A stretch of 64,000 nt of DNA from Bordetella parapertussis (GTDB lineage: Bacteria > Pseudomonadota > Gammaproteobacteria > Burkholderiales > SG8-39), in the NCBI GenBank assembly GCA_945862265.1, contig CAMAXP010000005.1, forward strand, positions 1 through 64,000, read 5' to 3'. The notes beneath the pieces were generated by a model, which did not search any database, was not told the DNA's origin, and worked only from the letters and a program-made list of their open reading frames with translations. Below are positions 36,416 to 45,376 of the stretch, piece after piece (the first letter of the stretch is position 1; every line of letters begins with the position of its first letter). The position numbers and the translations under genes were made by a program.

Positions 36416-37660
36416 ATGATCCCCGTCGCCATGGTCATGGATCCCCGCACCCTCGCGATCGCCCTCGTCGCACAGCTCCTCGTGCTGGGATCGCTTTCGC
36501 TCTACTTCGGCGGGCGCAGGCAGGCAATCCGTCCTATGGGGGCCTGGGGGGTGGGATTGCTGTTGGTGGCGGCCGGCTTCGGCGGGATCGCCCTGCGCGG
36601 CGTCGTCCCGGATTTCCTCTCGATCACCGTGGCCAATACCCTGAACATGGGCGCCAACCTGTTTTTCTACCGGGCGCTGCGCATGTACAGCGGCAAGCCG
36701 CTCCACGACCCGGTCGGCCTCGCCGCGCTGGTCGCCTGCAGTGTGATCCTCTATGTGTACTCGGCAATCGTGCCGAGCCTGCCCGTGCGCATCGCCACGA
36801 TCTCCTCGGCCATGGCTTTCCTGTTCGCGCGCAATGCCCTCGAACTGCATGGGCCCGCCCCCGAGGAGGTCCGGAGTTCCAGGCGCTTCATGGCTATAGT
36901 GTTCTGGGCCCTCGCGGCCGTCCTGGCGGTCCGGTTCGCCTACGCGCTGGTGAACCGGGATACCGACCTCATGGCGCCCAATTTCGCCCAGTGCACCTTC
37001 TTCATCCTGGTCATGCTGCTCGCGACGGTGGCGACCTTCGGCATGTTCTGGATGGTGATCCAGGGGCTGAACCTCGAGCTCACCCGCCAGGCGGCGCGGG
37101 ATTCCCTGACCGGGATGCTCAACCGGCGCTCCTTCATGCTTGAGCTGGAGCGAGAGCTGGCCCGGGTCCGGCGCGGCGGCGGGATCCTCAGCGTGGCGAT
37201 GTTCGACCTCGACCATTTCAAGGAGCTGAACGACACGCACGGGCATCCGGCCGGCGACGAGGTGCTGCGCGCAATAGCCGCGACGATGCAGGCCACGATC
37301 CGGCAACCGGACATCCTCGGGCGCTATGGCGGCGAGGAATTTGCGCTGCTGATGCCCGATACCGACGCGGCCATGGCAATGAAGGTGTGCGAGCGCATCC
37401 GGGTGGCCGTCCAGATGGGCGGCGTCGAATGGAACGGCCGGCGCCTGTCGATCACGATTTCGGGCGGCGTGGCGGCGTTCGCGCTGCATGGCGCGACCAG
37501 CGAGGCCTTGATTGCCGCCGCGGATGCCGCGCTCTACGAAGCCAAGCGGGCCGGCCGCAACCAGGTGTTTCCGGCGCAGGCCTGGGCCCACGGCAACGTG
37601 TTCAGCGATACTCACGCCACACCGAAAGAATCCACTCGCAATCCGCAGTCAGCGCATTGA
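36416..37660 (+). CDS. Membrane diguanylate cyclase (GGDEF domain)
   Basis: 414 residues from the ATG at 36416; ATGs a few codons later are possible. About six N-terminal helices (TLAIALVAQLLVLGSLSLYF through FFILVMLLATVATFGMFWMV) form a membrane sensor. The GGDEF domain begins at ARDSLTGMLNRRSF. The active-site loop reads RYGGEEFALL, and an inhibitory I-site RQPD lies five residues before it, so c-di-GMP synthesis with product feedback is expected. It lies between hyuB and hyuA on the opposite strand, and its 3' end overlaps the convergent gene at 37602 by 59 bp. Confidence 0.9.
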   Translation: MIPVAMVMDPRTLAIALVAQLLVLGSLSLYFGGRRQAIRPMGAWGVGLLLVAAGFGGIALRGVVPDFLSITVANTLNMGANLFFYRALRMYSGKPLHDPVGLAALVACSVILYVYSAIVPSLPVRIATISSAMAFLFARNALELHGPAPEEVRSSRRFMAIVFWALAAVLAVRFAYALVNRDTDLMAPNFAQCTFFILVMLLATVATFGMFWMVIQGLNLELTRQAARDSLTGMLNRRSFMLELERELARVRRGGGILSVAMFDLDHFKELNDTHGHPAGDEVLRAIAATMQATIRQPDILGRYGGEEFALLMPDTDAAMAMKVCERIRVAVQMGGVEWNGRRLSITISGGVAAFALHGATSEALIAAADAALYEAKRAGRNQVFPAQAWAHGNVFSDTHATPKESTRNPQSAH

Positions 37661-38243
37661 TCCTCTGCGCCCACTCGGTCCGGATCGCCGACTGCCACGC
37701 CGGGTGCCCGGGCACGGATTCGTTGGCGAGGTCGTAGATGGCGATATAGCGGGGTGACCCGGTCGAGGCGAGGAATCGCCGCGCGCCCAGGACGCCCGGC
37801 ACCTGCAGCATCAGCGGCAGGTGCTCGATGTTGTACCAGCGGTTGAATTCCTCTTCATGCGCTGCGGGCACGTCACCGCAGGCGAGGAACACCGCAGTCG
37901 CTTTTTCGTCCGGCAGGTGATTGCCCGGCACGGTCTGCTCGCAGGCCCAGCGACGGAACACCGTGGATCGGCCGAGGCAGCGCTTGCTCCAGGGGGTCTG
38001 GTTGTCGCCGACGTGGGCGAGGTAATCGGGGCTTTCGAGGACGCCAGGGGAGGTGAGCTCGTAGGTCGCAAGGTAGCGGCCCTCGCCGGGCTTGCAATCA
38101 CGCTCCCAGCGCCGCGCGGAGATGAAGCCCGGGATCGAAAGCCGTTCGCTCATGTGCTCGGTGTCGTACCAGGCGTTGAATTCCTCCTCCATGCCGACCG
38201 GCGGTTCGGTCAGCGTGAGCAGCAGGCCCATGTTCGTGCTCAT
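37602..38243 (-). CDS. Duplicated dimeric alpha/beta-barrel (EthD/DABB-like) protein
   Basis: 213 residues made of two related halves. Compare GMEEEFNAWYDTEHMSERLS-IPGFISARRW with AHEEEFNRWYNIEHLPLMLQ-VPGVLGARRF. The E-x-F-N-x-W-Y-x-x-E-H motif is typical of ferredoxin-like dimeric barrels (EthD/DUF4286-like) that handle small hydrophobic substrates, so this is an internally duplicated pseudo-dimer. Its ATG overlaps the hyuA stop (ATGA), making it the last gene of the long minus-strand operon. Its 3' end overlaps the GGDEF gene. Role unknown. Confidence 0.75.
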   Translation of the reverse strand: MSTNMGLLLTLTEPPVGMEEEFNAWYDTEHMSERLSIPGFISARRWERDCKPGEGRYLATYELTSPGVLESPDYLAHVGDNQTPWSKRCLGRSTVFRRWACEQTVPGNHLPDEKATAVFLACGDVPAAHEEEFNRWYNIEHLPLMLQVPGVLGARRFLASTGSPRYIAIYDLANESVPGHPAWQSAIRTEWAQRINALTADCEWILSVWREYR

Positions 38244-40291
38244 CCGATCTCCACTATCAGGTTGCCGAGCGCATCGACGCGCACGGAGTTGCCCTGGTCG
38301 ATCACGGTCGTGCAGTCGAGTTGTTCGATGATGGCCGGGCCGGCAAAGGCCGCGTCGGCTGGCAGCTTTTCGCGCTGGTAGACGGGCGTGGTGCGGAACC
38401 CGCCATCGAACCACACCTGCCTCTCGCCGTTGCGTGCGCCGGCGAGGTCGCGGGCGCGCTCGCCGCGCCCGAGCACTGCGAGGTCGAATCGCTTGCGCAG
38501 GCCGATGACCGCGGTATGCAGGTTGACGAGCACGGCGCGGATCTCCGGCAGCTCGACCCCAAAGCGTTCCCAGTAGGCGGCTTCGAACCGCTTCTGCAGC
38601 TGGTCCCGGGAGACTTCGGTGCCTTCCAGCGGGACGGTCAGGATGTGGCTCTGTCCCTGGAACTGCATGTCGGCGAAGTGCAGAAGTTTCGTTCCCTCGA
38701 TCGCAACGCCTTCGCGGGCCAGCGTGGCGCGGCCTTCGTCGATCTGGACCTGCAGCGTGCGCGTGACCAGCGATTCGTCCAAGGATGCGAGCGGCTTGTT
38801 GACCGTGTTGACGTAGTCGTGGCGCAGGTCGGCTGCGGCGCACCCGAGCGCATTGGTGATGCCCGGCCGCATCGGGATGAGCAGCCGGGGAATCCCGAGT
38901 TCCTTCGCCAACGCGGCGGCATGCAGAGGGCCCGCGCCACCGAAGGGAAACAGCGCGAAGTCCCGCGGGTCGTGTCCCTTGGCGAGGCTGACCATGCGGA
39001 TCGCACCGGCCATCTTGTCGTTGGCGATCCGCAGGATGGCGGCCGCCGCGGCGATGGCATCGAGCCCGAGTACGCGGCCGACTTTCGCTTCGAAGATGCC
39101 CTTGATGTGGTCCAAGCTCACGGGACTGTCCACGCCGAGCAGCTTGTCCGGGTTCAGCCGGCCGAGCAGCAGGTTGGCGTCCGTGATCGTCGGCTCCGTG
39201 CCGCCGCGCCCGTAGCAGATGGGGCCGGGCTGCGCGCCTGCGCTGCGCGGACCGACCTGCAACATGCCGGCTTCGGAAATGAATGCGATCGAGCCCCCGC
39301 CTGCGCCGATCGTGTGCACGTCCACCATCGGCACGTGGATCGGCATCGCATACTCGATCTCGAGCTCGGCCGAGACAGTGGGCACGCCGTCCTTGATCAG
39401 GCCGACGTCGGTGGACGTGCCTCCCATGTCGTAGGTGATCACGTTGGGCACGCCCGAGGCGGTGGCCGAGTAGGCCGCGGCGATGATGCCGGAGGCGGGG
39501 CCGGACATCACGGTGTTCACCGCCGTCTCGGCGACCAGGCCGGCCGCGACCGTGCCGCCGTTGCCTTGCATCACCAGCAGGTCGCGCGTAAAGCCGCGCG
39601 TCTTCAATTCATCGACGAGGCGCTGGATGTAGCGGTCGAGGATAGGCTGGACCGACGCGTTGACGGCGGCCGTGACGCCACGCTCGTATTCGCGGTACTC
39701 CGACAGGATCAGGTGCCCGGCGGTCACGTACTTGTTCGGCCAGATCTCGCGGGCGATGGCCAGCGCCCGGGCCTCGTGCGCGGGATTGATATAGCTGTGC
39801 AGGAAATGGATCACCAGGGCTTCACAGCCCGCGTCCTTCAGTTGCTGCACCGTTCGCCGCACGGCGTCCTCATCAAGCGGAGTGACGACCTGGCCGTCGG
39901 CATCGACCCGTTCGGCGACTTCCAGGCGCAGCTCGCGCGGGATCAGGGGCTCGAACCAGCCGGTGAGCCCATAGGAATTGGGGCGCGTTCGACGACCCAG
40001 TTCCAGCACGTCGCGAAATCCCTTGGTCGTGACCAGGCCGGTCTTCGCGAGCTTCCTTTCGAGCACGGCGTTGGTGGTGGTCGTGGTGCCGTGCACGATC
40101 AGCGCCAGCTGGGCGAGGTCCAGCCCGGCGGATTCGATCGCCGAGAGCACGCCGTAGGCCTGGTTCTGCGGAGTGGTCGGCACCTTGGCGAGGCGGACCG
40201 CGCCGCTCAGCGTGTCGATGGCGATCAGGTCGGTGAACGTGCCGCCCACGTCTATGCCTGCGATCCAGCCGGGTGTCTTTTCGGTGTTCAT
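38240..40291 (-). CDS. hyuA: Hydantoinase A/oxoprolinase family subunit
   Basis: 683 residues. The N-terminal actin-like ATP site is IAGIDVGGTFTDLIAID, a second phosphate loop is VITYDMGGTSTDVGLI, and VDVHTIGAGGGSIAFISEAG is the third family block. This is the ATP-binding subunit that activates the cyclic amide, with HyuB as partner. It lies 24 bp downstream of the LivF gene in the same operon, so a cyclic amide or lactam (for example from reduction of a hydroxylated N-heterocycle) is a reasonable substrate. Confidence 0.93.
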   Translation of the reverse strand: MNTEKTPGWIAGIDVGGTFTDLIAIDTLSGAVRLAKVPTTPQNQAYGVLSAIESAGLDLAQLALIVHGTTTTTNAVLERKLAKTGLVTTKGFRDVLELGRRTRPNSYGLTGWFEPLIPRELRLEVAERVDADGQVVTPLDEDAVRRTVQQLKDAGCEALVIHFLHSYINPAHEARALAIAREIWPNKYVTAGHLILSEYREYERGVTAAVNASVQPILDRYIQRLVDELKTRGFTRDLLVMQGNGGTVAAGLVAETAVNTVMSGPASGIIAAAYSATASGVPNVITYDMGGTSTDVGLIKDGVPTVSAELEIEYAMPIHVPMVDVHTIGAGGGSIAFISEAGMLQVGPRSAGAQPGPICYGRGGTEPTITDANLLLGRLNPDKLLGVDSPVSLDHIKGIFEAKVGRVLGLDAIAAAAAILRIANDKMAGAIRMVSLAKGHDPRDFALFPFGGAGPLHAAALAKELGIPRLLIPMRPGITNALGCAAADLRHDYVNTVNKPLASLDESLVTRTLQVQIDEGRATLAREGVAIEGTKLLHFADMQFQGQSHILTVPLEGTEVSRDQLQKRFEAAYWERFGVELPEIRAVLVNLHTAVIGLRKRFDLAVLGRGERARDLAGARNGERQVWFDGGFRTTPVYQREKLPADAAFAGPAIIEQLDCTTVIDQGNSVRVDALGNLIVEIG

Positions 40292-40315
40292 GGGGGGAGG
40301 CTCATACGCTGGTTC

Positions 40316-41017
40316 TCATACTGACAAGTATTGTTCCCGGACGGCTTCGTCCGCGGCCAGTTCGGCCATGGTCCCGGTGTAGCGGATCTGCCCGGTTTCG
40401 ATGATGTAGGCGCGATCGGCCACCAGCTGGGCGAAATGCAGGTTCTGCTCGGAAAGCAGGACGGAGAGCCCTTCGCGCTTCAGGTCGCGAATGGTTGTGG
40501 CCATCTGCTCGACAATCAGGGGCGAGAGGCCTTCGGAGGGCTCGTCGAGCAGCACGGTCGAGGGGTTGCCCATCAGCGTGCGCGCGATGGTGAGCATCTG
40601 CTGTTCCCCGCCCGACATGCGTCCGCCGCCGCGTTCCTGCATGCGACCGAGGTTGGGAAACAGTTCGAACAGCCGTTCAGGTGTCCAGTACGCCGCGCCT
40701 TCGCGCCGCGGCTGGCGGCCGACCTCGAGGTTCTCCATCACGCTCAGGTCGGCAAAGATGCGTCGGTCCTCCGGCACGTAGCCCAGGCCCAGGCGCGCGA
40801 TCTGGTAGGGCTGCAGGCGGTCGATACGCCGGCCGGCGAATTCGATCTCCCCCGACAGTGGCTGCACCAGGCCGATCATGGATTTCAGCGTCGTCGATTT
40901 TCCCGCGCCATTGCGGCCGAGCAGCACCACGACTTCGCCGGGACCCGCTTCAAGGGAAACGTCGAACAGGATATGCGCCTGCCCGTAGGCCGTGTTGAGC
41001 CCCCGCACCTCAAGCAT
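40316..41017 (-). CDS. ABC transporter ATP-binding protein, LivF-like
   Basis: 233 residues. Walker A LLGRNGAGKSTTLKSMIGLV, LivF-type LGYVPEDRRIFADLSVMENL, signature [19 protein letters not shown], Walker B VLLDEPSEGLSPLIV, and LLSEQNLHFAQLVADRAYII in the H-loop region, where the His is replaced by Gln as in other LivF proteins. It overlaps the LivG gene by eight bases. It powers the second Liv importer. Confidence 0.92.
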   Translation of the reverse strand: MLEVRGLNTAYGQAHILFDVSLEAGPGEVVVLLGRNGAGKSTTLKSMIGLVQPLSGEIEFAGRRIDRLQPYQIARLGLGYVPEDRRIFADLSVMENLEVGRQPRREGAAYWTPERLFELFPNLGRMQERGGGRMSGGEQQMLTIARTLMGNPSTVLLDEPSEGLSPLIVEQMATTIRDLKREGLSVLLSEQNLHFAQLVADRAYIIETGQIRYTGTMAELAADEAVREQYLSV

Positions 41018-41774
41018 GGGCGGCTCCGAACGTGGACCCGGTGCCGAGATACACCTCGCGCACCTTGGGATGCGCGCGCACTTCGTCCGGCCTGCCTTCG
41101 GCGATCAGTTCGCCGCCCGCCAATACGATGATCCGGTCGGCGTGCGCGAATACGACGTCCATGTCGTGCTCGGTGAACAGCACCGCGATGTTGGAACCCC
41201 GCGCGAGGTCGGCAGCGAGCTGCATGAGGGCGTTGCGCTCGCGCGGCGCCATGCCGGCGGTCGGCTCGTCCATCAGCAAAAGGCGGGGTTGGTTCGCGAG
41301 CGCCACGGCGAGTTCGATCCGCTTGAGGTCGCCGTAGGCCAGCACGGCGCAGCTGCGCCCGGCCTGCGCGAGCATGCCGACCCGTTCGAGCAGCGCATCG
41401 GCTTCGTCGACGCAGGCCCGCGTTGCGATCGACGCGAACGAGCCCAGGCGCTTGTAGTGCGAGAGCAGGGCCATCTGGACGTTCTCGCGCACCGTCATCG
41501 ACGCAAACGTGGCCGTGATCTGAAATGTGCGGCCCACGCCGAGCCGCCAGATCTCGCGCGGTTTCATCCCGGCGAGGTTGCGGCCTTCGAACTCGACCGT
41601 GCCGGCGTCGGCGGCGATCTGGCCGTTCAGCATGTTGAAGCAGGTGGTCTTGCCGGCGCCGTTGGGTCCAATGAGCGCCAGCAGTTCCCCCGCGGCCACA
41701 CTGAACGAAACGTTGGAGACGGCCTGCACGCCGCCGTAAGCTTTCGAGAGATTGCGGATCTGGAGGACGCTCAT
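41010..41774 (-). CDS. ABC transporter ATP-binding protein, LivG-like
   Basis: 254 residues from the ATG at 41774, overlapping the fused permease stop (ATGA). Walker A LIGPNGAGKTTCFNMLNGQI, signature-region AVLAYGDLKRIELAVALANQ (LAYGD in place of LSGGQ, as in many LivG proteins), Walker B LLLMDEPTAGMAP and H-loop LFTEHDMDVVFAHADRIIVL. The C-terminus HPKVREVYLGTG is typical of LivG. Confidence 0.92.
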   Translation of the reverse strand: MSVLQIRNLSKAYGGVQAVSNVSFSVAAGELLALIGPNGAGKTTCFNMLNGQIAADAGTVEFEGRNLAGMKPREIWRLGVGRTFQITATFASMTVRENVQMALLSHYKRLGSFASIATRACVDEADALLERVGMLAQAGRSCAVLAYGDLKRIELAVALANQPRLLLMDEPTAGMAPRERNALMQLAADLARGSNIAVLFTEHDMDVVFAHADRIIVLAGGELIAEGRPDEVRAHPKVREVYLGTGSTFGAAHA

Positions 41775-43666
41775 GGCGCGGCCGCCCCAGCCTTCGCCCG
41801 GCGCGATCCGAACAGCCCACCGACGTACCCCGCGACACCCTGCGGGAACACGAGCACCAGCGCGAGGATCACCGCCCCGAGCACGGCGCGCCAGTAGTCG
41901 ATTTCGCGCGCGATGGCGTCCTGGAGCCAAGTGAAGATCGCCGCCCCCCAGACCGGCCCGGTCAGGTTCTGCATCCCGCCGAGCAGCACCATCACGAGGC
42001 CGTCGACGGAACGGGGAACGGCCATGGATTCGGGCGAGATGGATCCCTTGGAAAAGGCGGAGAGGGAGCCGGCGACGCCCGCCGCGAGGCCGGCGATGGC
42101 GAAAGCGGCCCACTGGCGCGTGCGGACGTCGATGCCGATCGCATCGGCGCGCAGCGGGGAGTCGCGTCCGGCGCGCAATGCGTAGCCGAACGGGGCGTAC
42201 AGGATGCGCCAGAGCGCGAGGATGCCTGTGGCGCAACCGGCCAGGGACAGGTAGTAATAGGCCGTCTTGGAAGCGAGCCAGGGCGCGGGCCAGATACCAA
42301 TGAGGCCGTTGGAGCCGCCTGTGACCGCATCCCACTGGAACATGATCGACCAGGCGATCTGCGCAAACGCCAACGTGAGCATCGCGAGGTAGACCCCGGA
42401 GAGCCGCACGCAGAACCAACCGAACACCAGTGCACCGACCCCCGCGAGCAGCGGCCCGCCCAGCAGGCCGATTTCCATGGCAGCGCCGCTCTTCACGATG
42501 AGCCCGGCGCCGTACGCGCCCAACCCGAAGTAGGCGGCATGCCCGAAAGAATGCATCCCGCCGGGACCCATGATGAAGTACAGGCTTACCGAGAACAGCG
42601 CGAACACCATGATGTCGATCAGCAGCACCAGCGCGTAGCCCGAGAAGAACGCCGGCACCAGGGCCAGGACGGCCAGCATCGCCACGAGCGCACGGACCGC
42701 GGCGGGCGAGGGCAGGGCAAGCGGCGCCTCAGCCGCGCCGGAATTGCGCGGCAACGACTGCGGCCGGCCGAGCAATCCCCAGGGCCGGATGACCAGCACC
42801 ACCGCCATGACGATGAACTCCACCACCAGCGTGAGCTTGGAGAACGAGAACACATGGCCGAGCCAGGTCACGTCGCCGATGCCGATGCAGAAAGCCTTGA
42901 TCTCCGCGATCAGCAGCGCGGCAAGGAACGCCCCGCCGATCGAGCCGAGGCCTCCGACGACCACGACGACGAACGCATCGGAGATCACCGACAGGTCCAT
43001 GAACAGGTTCGCCGGCTCGCGCGGGATCTGCACCGATCCGCCGAGCCCGGCCAGGAGCGACCCCAGCGCGAACACCCCGGTGAACAGCCATTTCTGGTTC
43101 ACGCCAAGCGCGCCGGCCATCTCGCGGTCTTCGGTCGCGGCGCGCACGAGCGTTCCCCAGCGCGTGCGCGTGAGGATCAGCCAGAGCACCGCGAGCACCA
43201 GCGGGCCGAGCACGATCAGGAACAGGTCGTACTCGGGGAACTGGCGTCCGGCGATTTCCACTGCACCGCCCAGGCCCGGCGCGCGCGGGCCGAGCAGGTC
43301 TTCAGGGCCCCATAACCACAGCGCGAAGTCCTTGACGATCAGCACCAGCGCAAACGTTGCGAGCAACTGCAGCAACTCCGGCGCCGCGTAGATCCTGCGC
43401 AGCAGCAGTATCTCCACCAACGCCCCGAACGCCGCCACGATGAGTCCGGCCAATACCACCGCGCCCCAGAATCCGAGCGGCCCGCGGCCGAAGAACTGGA
43501 TCAGGCTGTAGGCAACGTACGTGCCCAGCATGTACAAGGAGCCGTGCGCGAAGTTCACGATCCGCGTGACGCCGAAGATCAGCGACAGCCCGGCGGCGAC
43601 AAGGAACAGCGAACTCGCGCTGGCGAGGCCGTTCAGGAACTGAATGAGGATTGCGGATGAAGTCAT
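41771..43666 (-). CDS. Fused LivH-LivM ABC permease
   Basis: 631 residues, about twice a single permease. Residues 1 to about 295 are LivH-like (LIQFLNGLASASSLFLVAAG, TRIVNFAHGSLYMLGTYVA, coupling loop RAATEDREMAGALGVNQ). A short Pro/Ala linker (RPQSLPRNSGAAEAPLALPS) joins it to a LivM-like half (YFIMGPGGMHSFGHAAYFGL, coupling loop RAGRDSPLRADAIGIDV). Both halves keep their ATPase-contact loops, so one chain can form the whole channel. No Shine-Dalgarno is visible before the ATG; a hairpin with a T-run lies there instead. Confidence 0.92.
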   Translation of the reverse strand: MTSSAILIQFLNGLASASSLFLVAAGLSLIFGVTRIVNFAHGSLYMLGTYVAYSLIQFFGRGPLGFWGAVVLAGLIVAAFGALVEILLLRRIYAAPELLQLLATFALVLIVKDFALWLWGPEDLLGPRAPGLGGAVEIAGRQFPEYDLFLIVLGPLVLAVLWLILTRTRWGTLVRAATEDREMAGALGVNQKWLFTGVFALGSLLAGLGGSVQIPREPANLFMDLSVISDAFVVVVVGGLGSIGGAFLAALLIAEIKAFCIGIGDVTWLGHVFSFSKLTLVVEFIVMAVVLVIRPWGLLGRPQSLPRNSGAAEAPLALPSPAAVRALVAMLAVLALVPAFFSGYALVLLIDIMVFALFSVSLYFIMGPGGMHSFGHAAYFGLGAYGAGLIVKSGAAMEIGLLGGPLLAGVGALVFGWFCVRLSGVYLAMLTLAFAQIAWSIMFQWDAVTGGSNGLIGIWPAPWLASKTAYYYLSLAGCATGILALWRILYAPFGYALRAGRDSPLRADAIGIDVRTRQWAAFAIAGLAAGVAGSLSAFSKGSISPESMAVPRSVDGLVMVLLGGMQNLTGPVWGAAIFTWLQDAIAREIDYWRAVLGAVILALVLVFPQGVAGYVGGLFGSRRAKAGAAAP

Positions 43667-43675
43667 GTAAAAAAA

Positions 43676-43716
43676 TCAGGGACAGACCACATTTATAAAA
43701 CGTGGTCTGTCCCTGA
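43676..43716 (-). terminator. 15-bp perfect hairpin with T-run between livK and livHM (REP-like or attenuator)
   Basis: TCAGGGACAGACCAC and GTGGTCTGTCCCTGA pair perfectly around an 11-base AT-rich loop. Read on the minus strand it is followed by TTTTTTT, then AC and the livHM ATG. It looks like an intrinsic terminator, and it replaces the expected ribosome site. From memory, similar GGGACAGACCAC palindromes are dispersed in some betaproteobacterial genomes; this was not checked. Confidence 0.7.
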
Positions 43717-43736
43717 ATTCCGGCGTGCGGGTCGCG

Positions 43737-44921
43737 CTAATCCTTCCGCATGGCTTTGACTTCCTCGAACGGCGGCAGGAACAGCGCCCCATCGGCGAAG
43801 CGCCAGTTCACCATCACGCCCTTGCCATCCTTCTTGGCGAGCCTGCCGACGTAGGCGCCCATCGTGGACTGGTGGTCGACCGCGCGGTAGACGATGGGCC
43901 CGATGGGTGTGCTCATTTCCATGCCCTTCATGGCGGCGATCATCTTCTCGGTGTCCACGGCGCCGGCCTTCTTGATCATGTTGGCCACCGAGTACATGGT
44001 CGCGTAGCCGACGACGGAACCCAGCCGCGGGTAGTCCTTGAACTTGGCCTGGTAGGCGGCGAGGAACTTCTGATGCTCGGGAGTCTTGATCTCGCTCCAC
44101 GGGTAGCCCGTCACGTACCAGCCCTCGGGGGTTTCGTCCTTCAGCGGATCGAGGTACTCGGGTTCGCCGGCCAGCAGGTTGAACACCACGGTGTTCTTGA
44201 ACAGGCCCCGGGTGTTGCCCTCGCGGACGAACTTCTGCAGGTCCGGCCCGAAGAGGGACGAGAAGATCGCATCGGGTTTGGCGTCGACCAGCGCCTGCAC
44301 CACGGCGCCGGCGTCGATCTTGCCCAGCGGCGGGGCCTGCTCGCCGACGAACTGCACGCCGGGCTGCGCCTTGATCATCAGTTTCTTGAACGAAGCGGTG
44401 GCCGACTGGCCGTACTCGTAGTTCGGGTAGACGATGGCCCACTTCATTTTATTAAGCTTGACCGCGTCGGGGATCAGCATCGCCGTCTGCATGTAGGTCG
44501 AGGGGCGCAGGCGGAAGGTGTAGTGGTTGCCGTTTTCCCATACGATCTTGTCGGTCAGGGGCTCGGCGGCCACGAACACGATCTTGCGCTGCTTGGCCAG
44601 GTTGGAGACCGCGAGGCCGATGTGGGAGGGGAAAGTTCCCATCAGCAAACTGACGTTCTCGCGCGCGATCAGCTCCTCGGCCACGCGCACCGCGTCGCCG
44701 GGGTTGCCGTTGTCGTCGCGCGAGACCACCTCGATCTTGCGGCCGAGCACGCCGCCGGACTTGTTGATCTCCTCCAGCGCCAGCTCCCAGCCCTTCTTGT
44801 AGGGATCGAGGAAGGCCGGGAAGACCTTGTAGCTGTTCAGCTCGCCGACCTTGATCGGCTGCGCCTGGGCGGTTCCAGCGATCAGGAACACCGCGGCAAA
44901 CATTGCGTGCCAACGTTTCAT
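43737..44921 (-). CDS. ABC transporter substrate-binding protein, LivK-like
   Basis: 394 residues from the ATG at 44921, giving the signal peptide MKRWHAMFAAVFLIAGTAQA. The mature start is QPIKVGELNSYKVFPAFLDP. It then has KSGGVLGRKIEVVSRDDNGN and LLMGTFPSHIGLAVSNLAKQ, typical of type I Leu/amide-binding proteins. An upstream in-frame start at 44963 is less likely. It begins two bases after the stop of the thioredoxin-like gene. It is the periplasmic receptor for the second Liv importer. Confidence 0.92.
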   Translation of the reverse strand: MKRWHAMFAAVFLIAGTAQAQPIKVGELNSYKVFPAFLDPYKKGWELALEEINKSGGVLGRKIEVVSRDDNGNPGDAVRVAEELIARENVSLLMGTFPSHIGLAVSNLAKQRKIVFVAAEPLTDKIVWENGNHYTFRLRPSTYMQTAMLIPDAVKLNKMKWAIVYPNYEYGQSATASFKKLMIKAQPGVQFVGEQAPPLGKIDAGAVVQALVDAKPDAIFSSLFGPDLQKFVREGNTRGLFKNTVVFNLLAGEPEYLDPLKDETPEGWYVTGYPWSEIKTPEHQKFLAAYQAKFKDYPRLGSVVGYATMYSVANMIKKAGAVDTEKMIAAMKGMEMSTPIGPIVYRAVDHQSTMGAYVGRLAKKDGKGVMVNWRFADGALFLPPFEEVKAMRKD

Positions 44922-44923
44922 CT

Positions 44924-45376
44924 TCAGACTCCCTCTGTGGTGTTGCTGGGAATGGTACTCCAACCGGGGCTTGCGCTGCGGGCGCGCTCGCCCGTACGCG
45001 CCATCGCCTGCCGCAGTGCGGGCAGGAAGATCTTTTCGTAATCATTGGTGCCGAATACGCTCCAGGCGACCTCGCCGTCGACCAGCAGGAGGAAGCGTGG
45101 CACGCCACGGGAGGGCCCGAGCTTGCGCGCCAGCCACTTGAGTTCATCGGGGTAGTGCCGCTCGACAATGGGGCGGCGCAGCGTCTCGCCCTTGATCTCG
45201 TAGTAGCGAACCTTGGAGCCGCGCAATTCGGAGGTGAGTTCGCCTTTGGCGCGTGCTTCCCAGTGCTGGCAGTACGGGCAGTCATTGGTGGCCAGGTAAA
45301 CGACGGCGATCCCGCTTGCGGCAGCGAGTCCCGGGGCGCAGAGCAGCGCGAGGACGGCCAGCAGGCGGGCCAGCAT
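44924..45376 (-). CDS. Exported thioredoxin-fold protein
   Basis: 150 residues from the ATG at 45376. The signal peptide is MLARLLAVLALLCAPGLAAA. The mature part has a thioredoxin-type CPYC motif (NDCPYCQHWEARAKGE, Cys33 and Cys36) and the cis-Pro region GVPRFLLLVDGE. It is probably a periplasmic disulfide reductase or oxidase. Its ATG shares one base with the stop of the UPF0280 gene, and LivK follows two bases after its stop, so it is fixed in the operon. It could maintain an exported partner; that is inference. Confidence 0.78.
   Translation of the reverse strand: MLARLLAVLALLCAPGLAAASGIAVVYLATNDCPYCQHWEARAKGELTSELRGSKVRYYEIKGETLRRPIVERHYPDELKWLARKLGPSRGVPRFLLLVDGEVAWSVFGTNDYEKIFLPALRQAMARTGERARSASPGWSTIPSNTTEGV

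Noticed and set aside
38321-40324. A 667-residue plus-strand frame opposite hyuA
   Set aside because: Shadow; no recognisable domain, while hyuA has all its ATP-site motifs.
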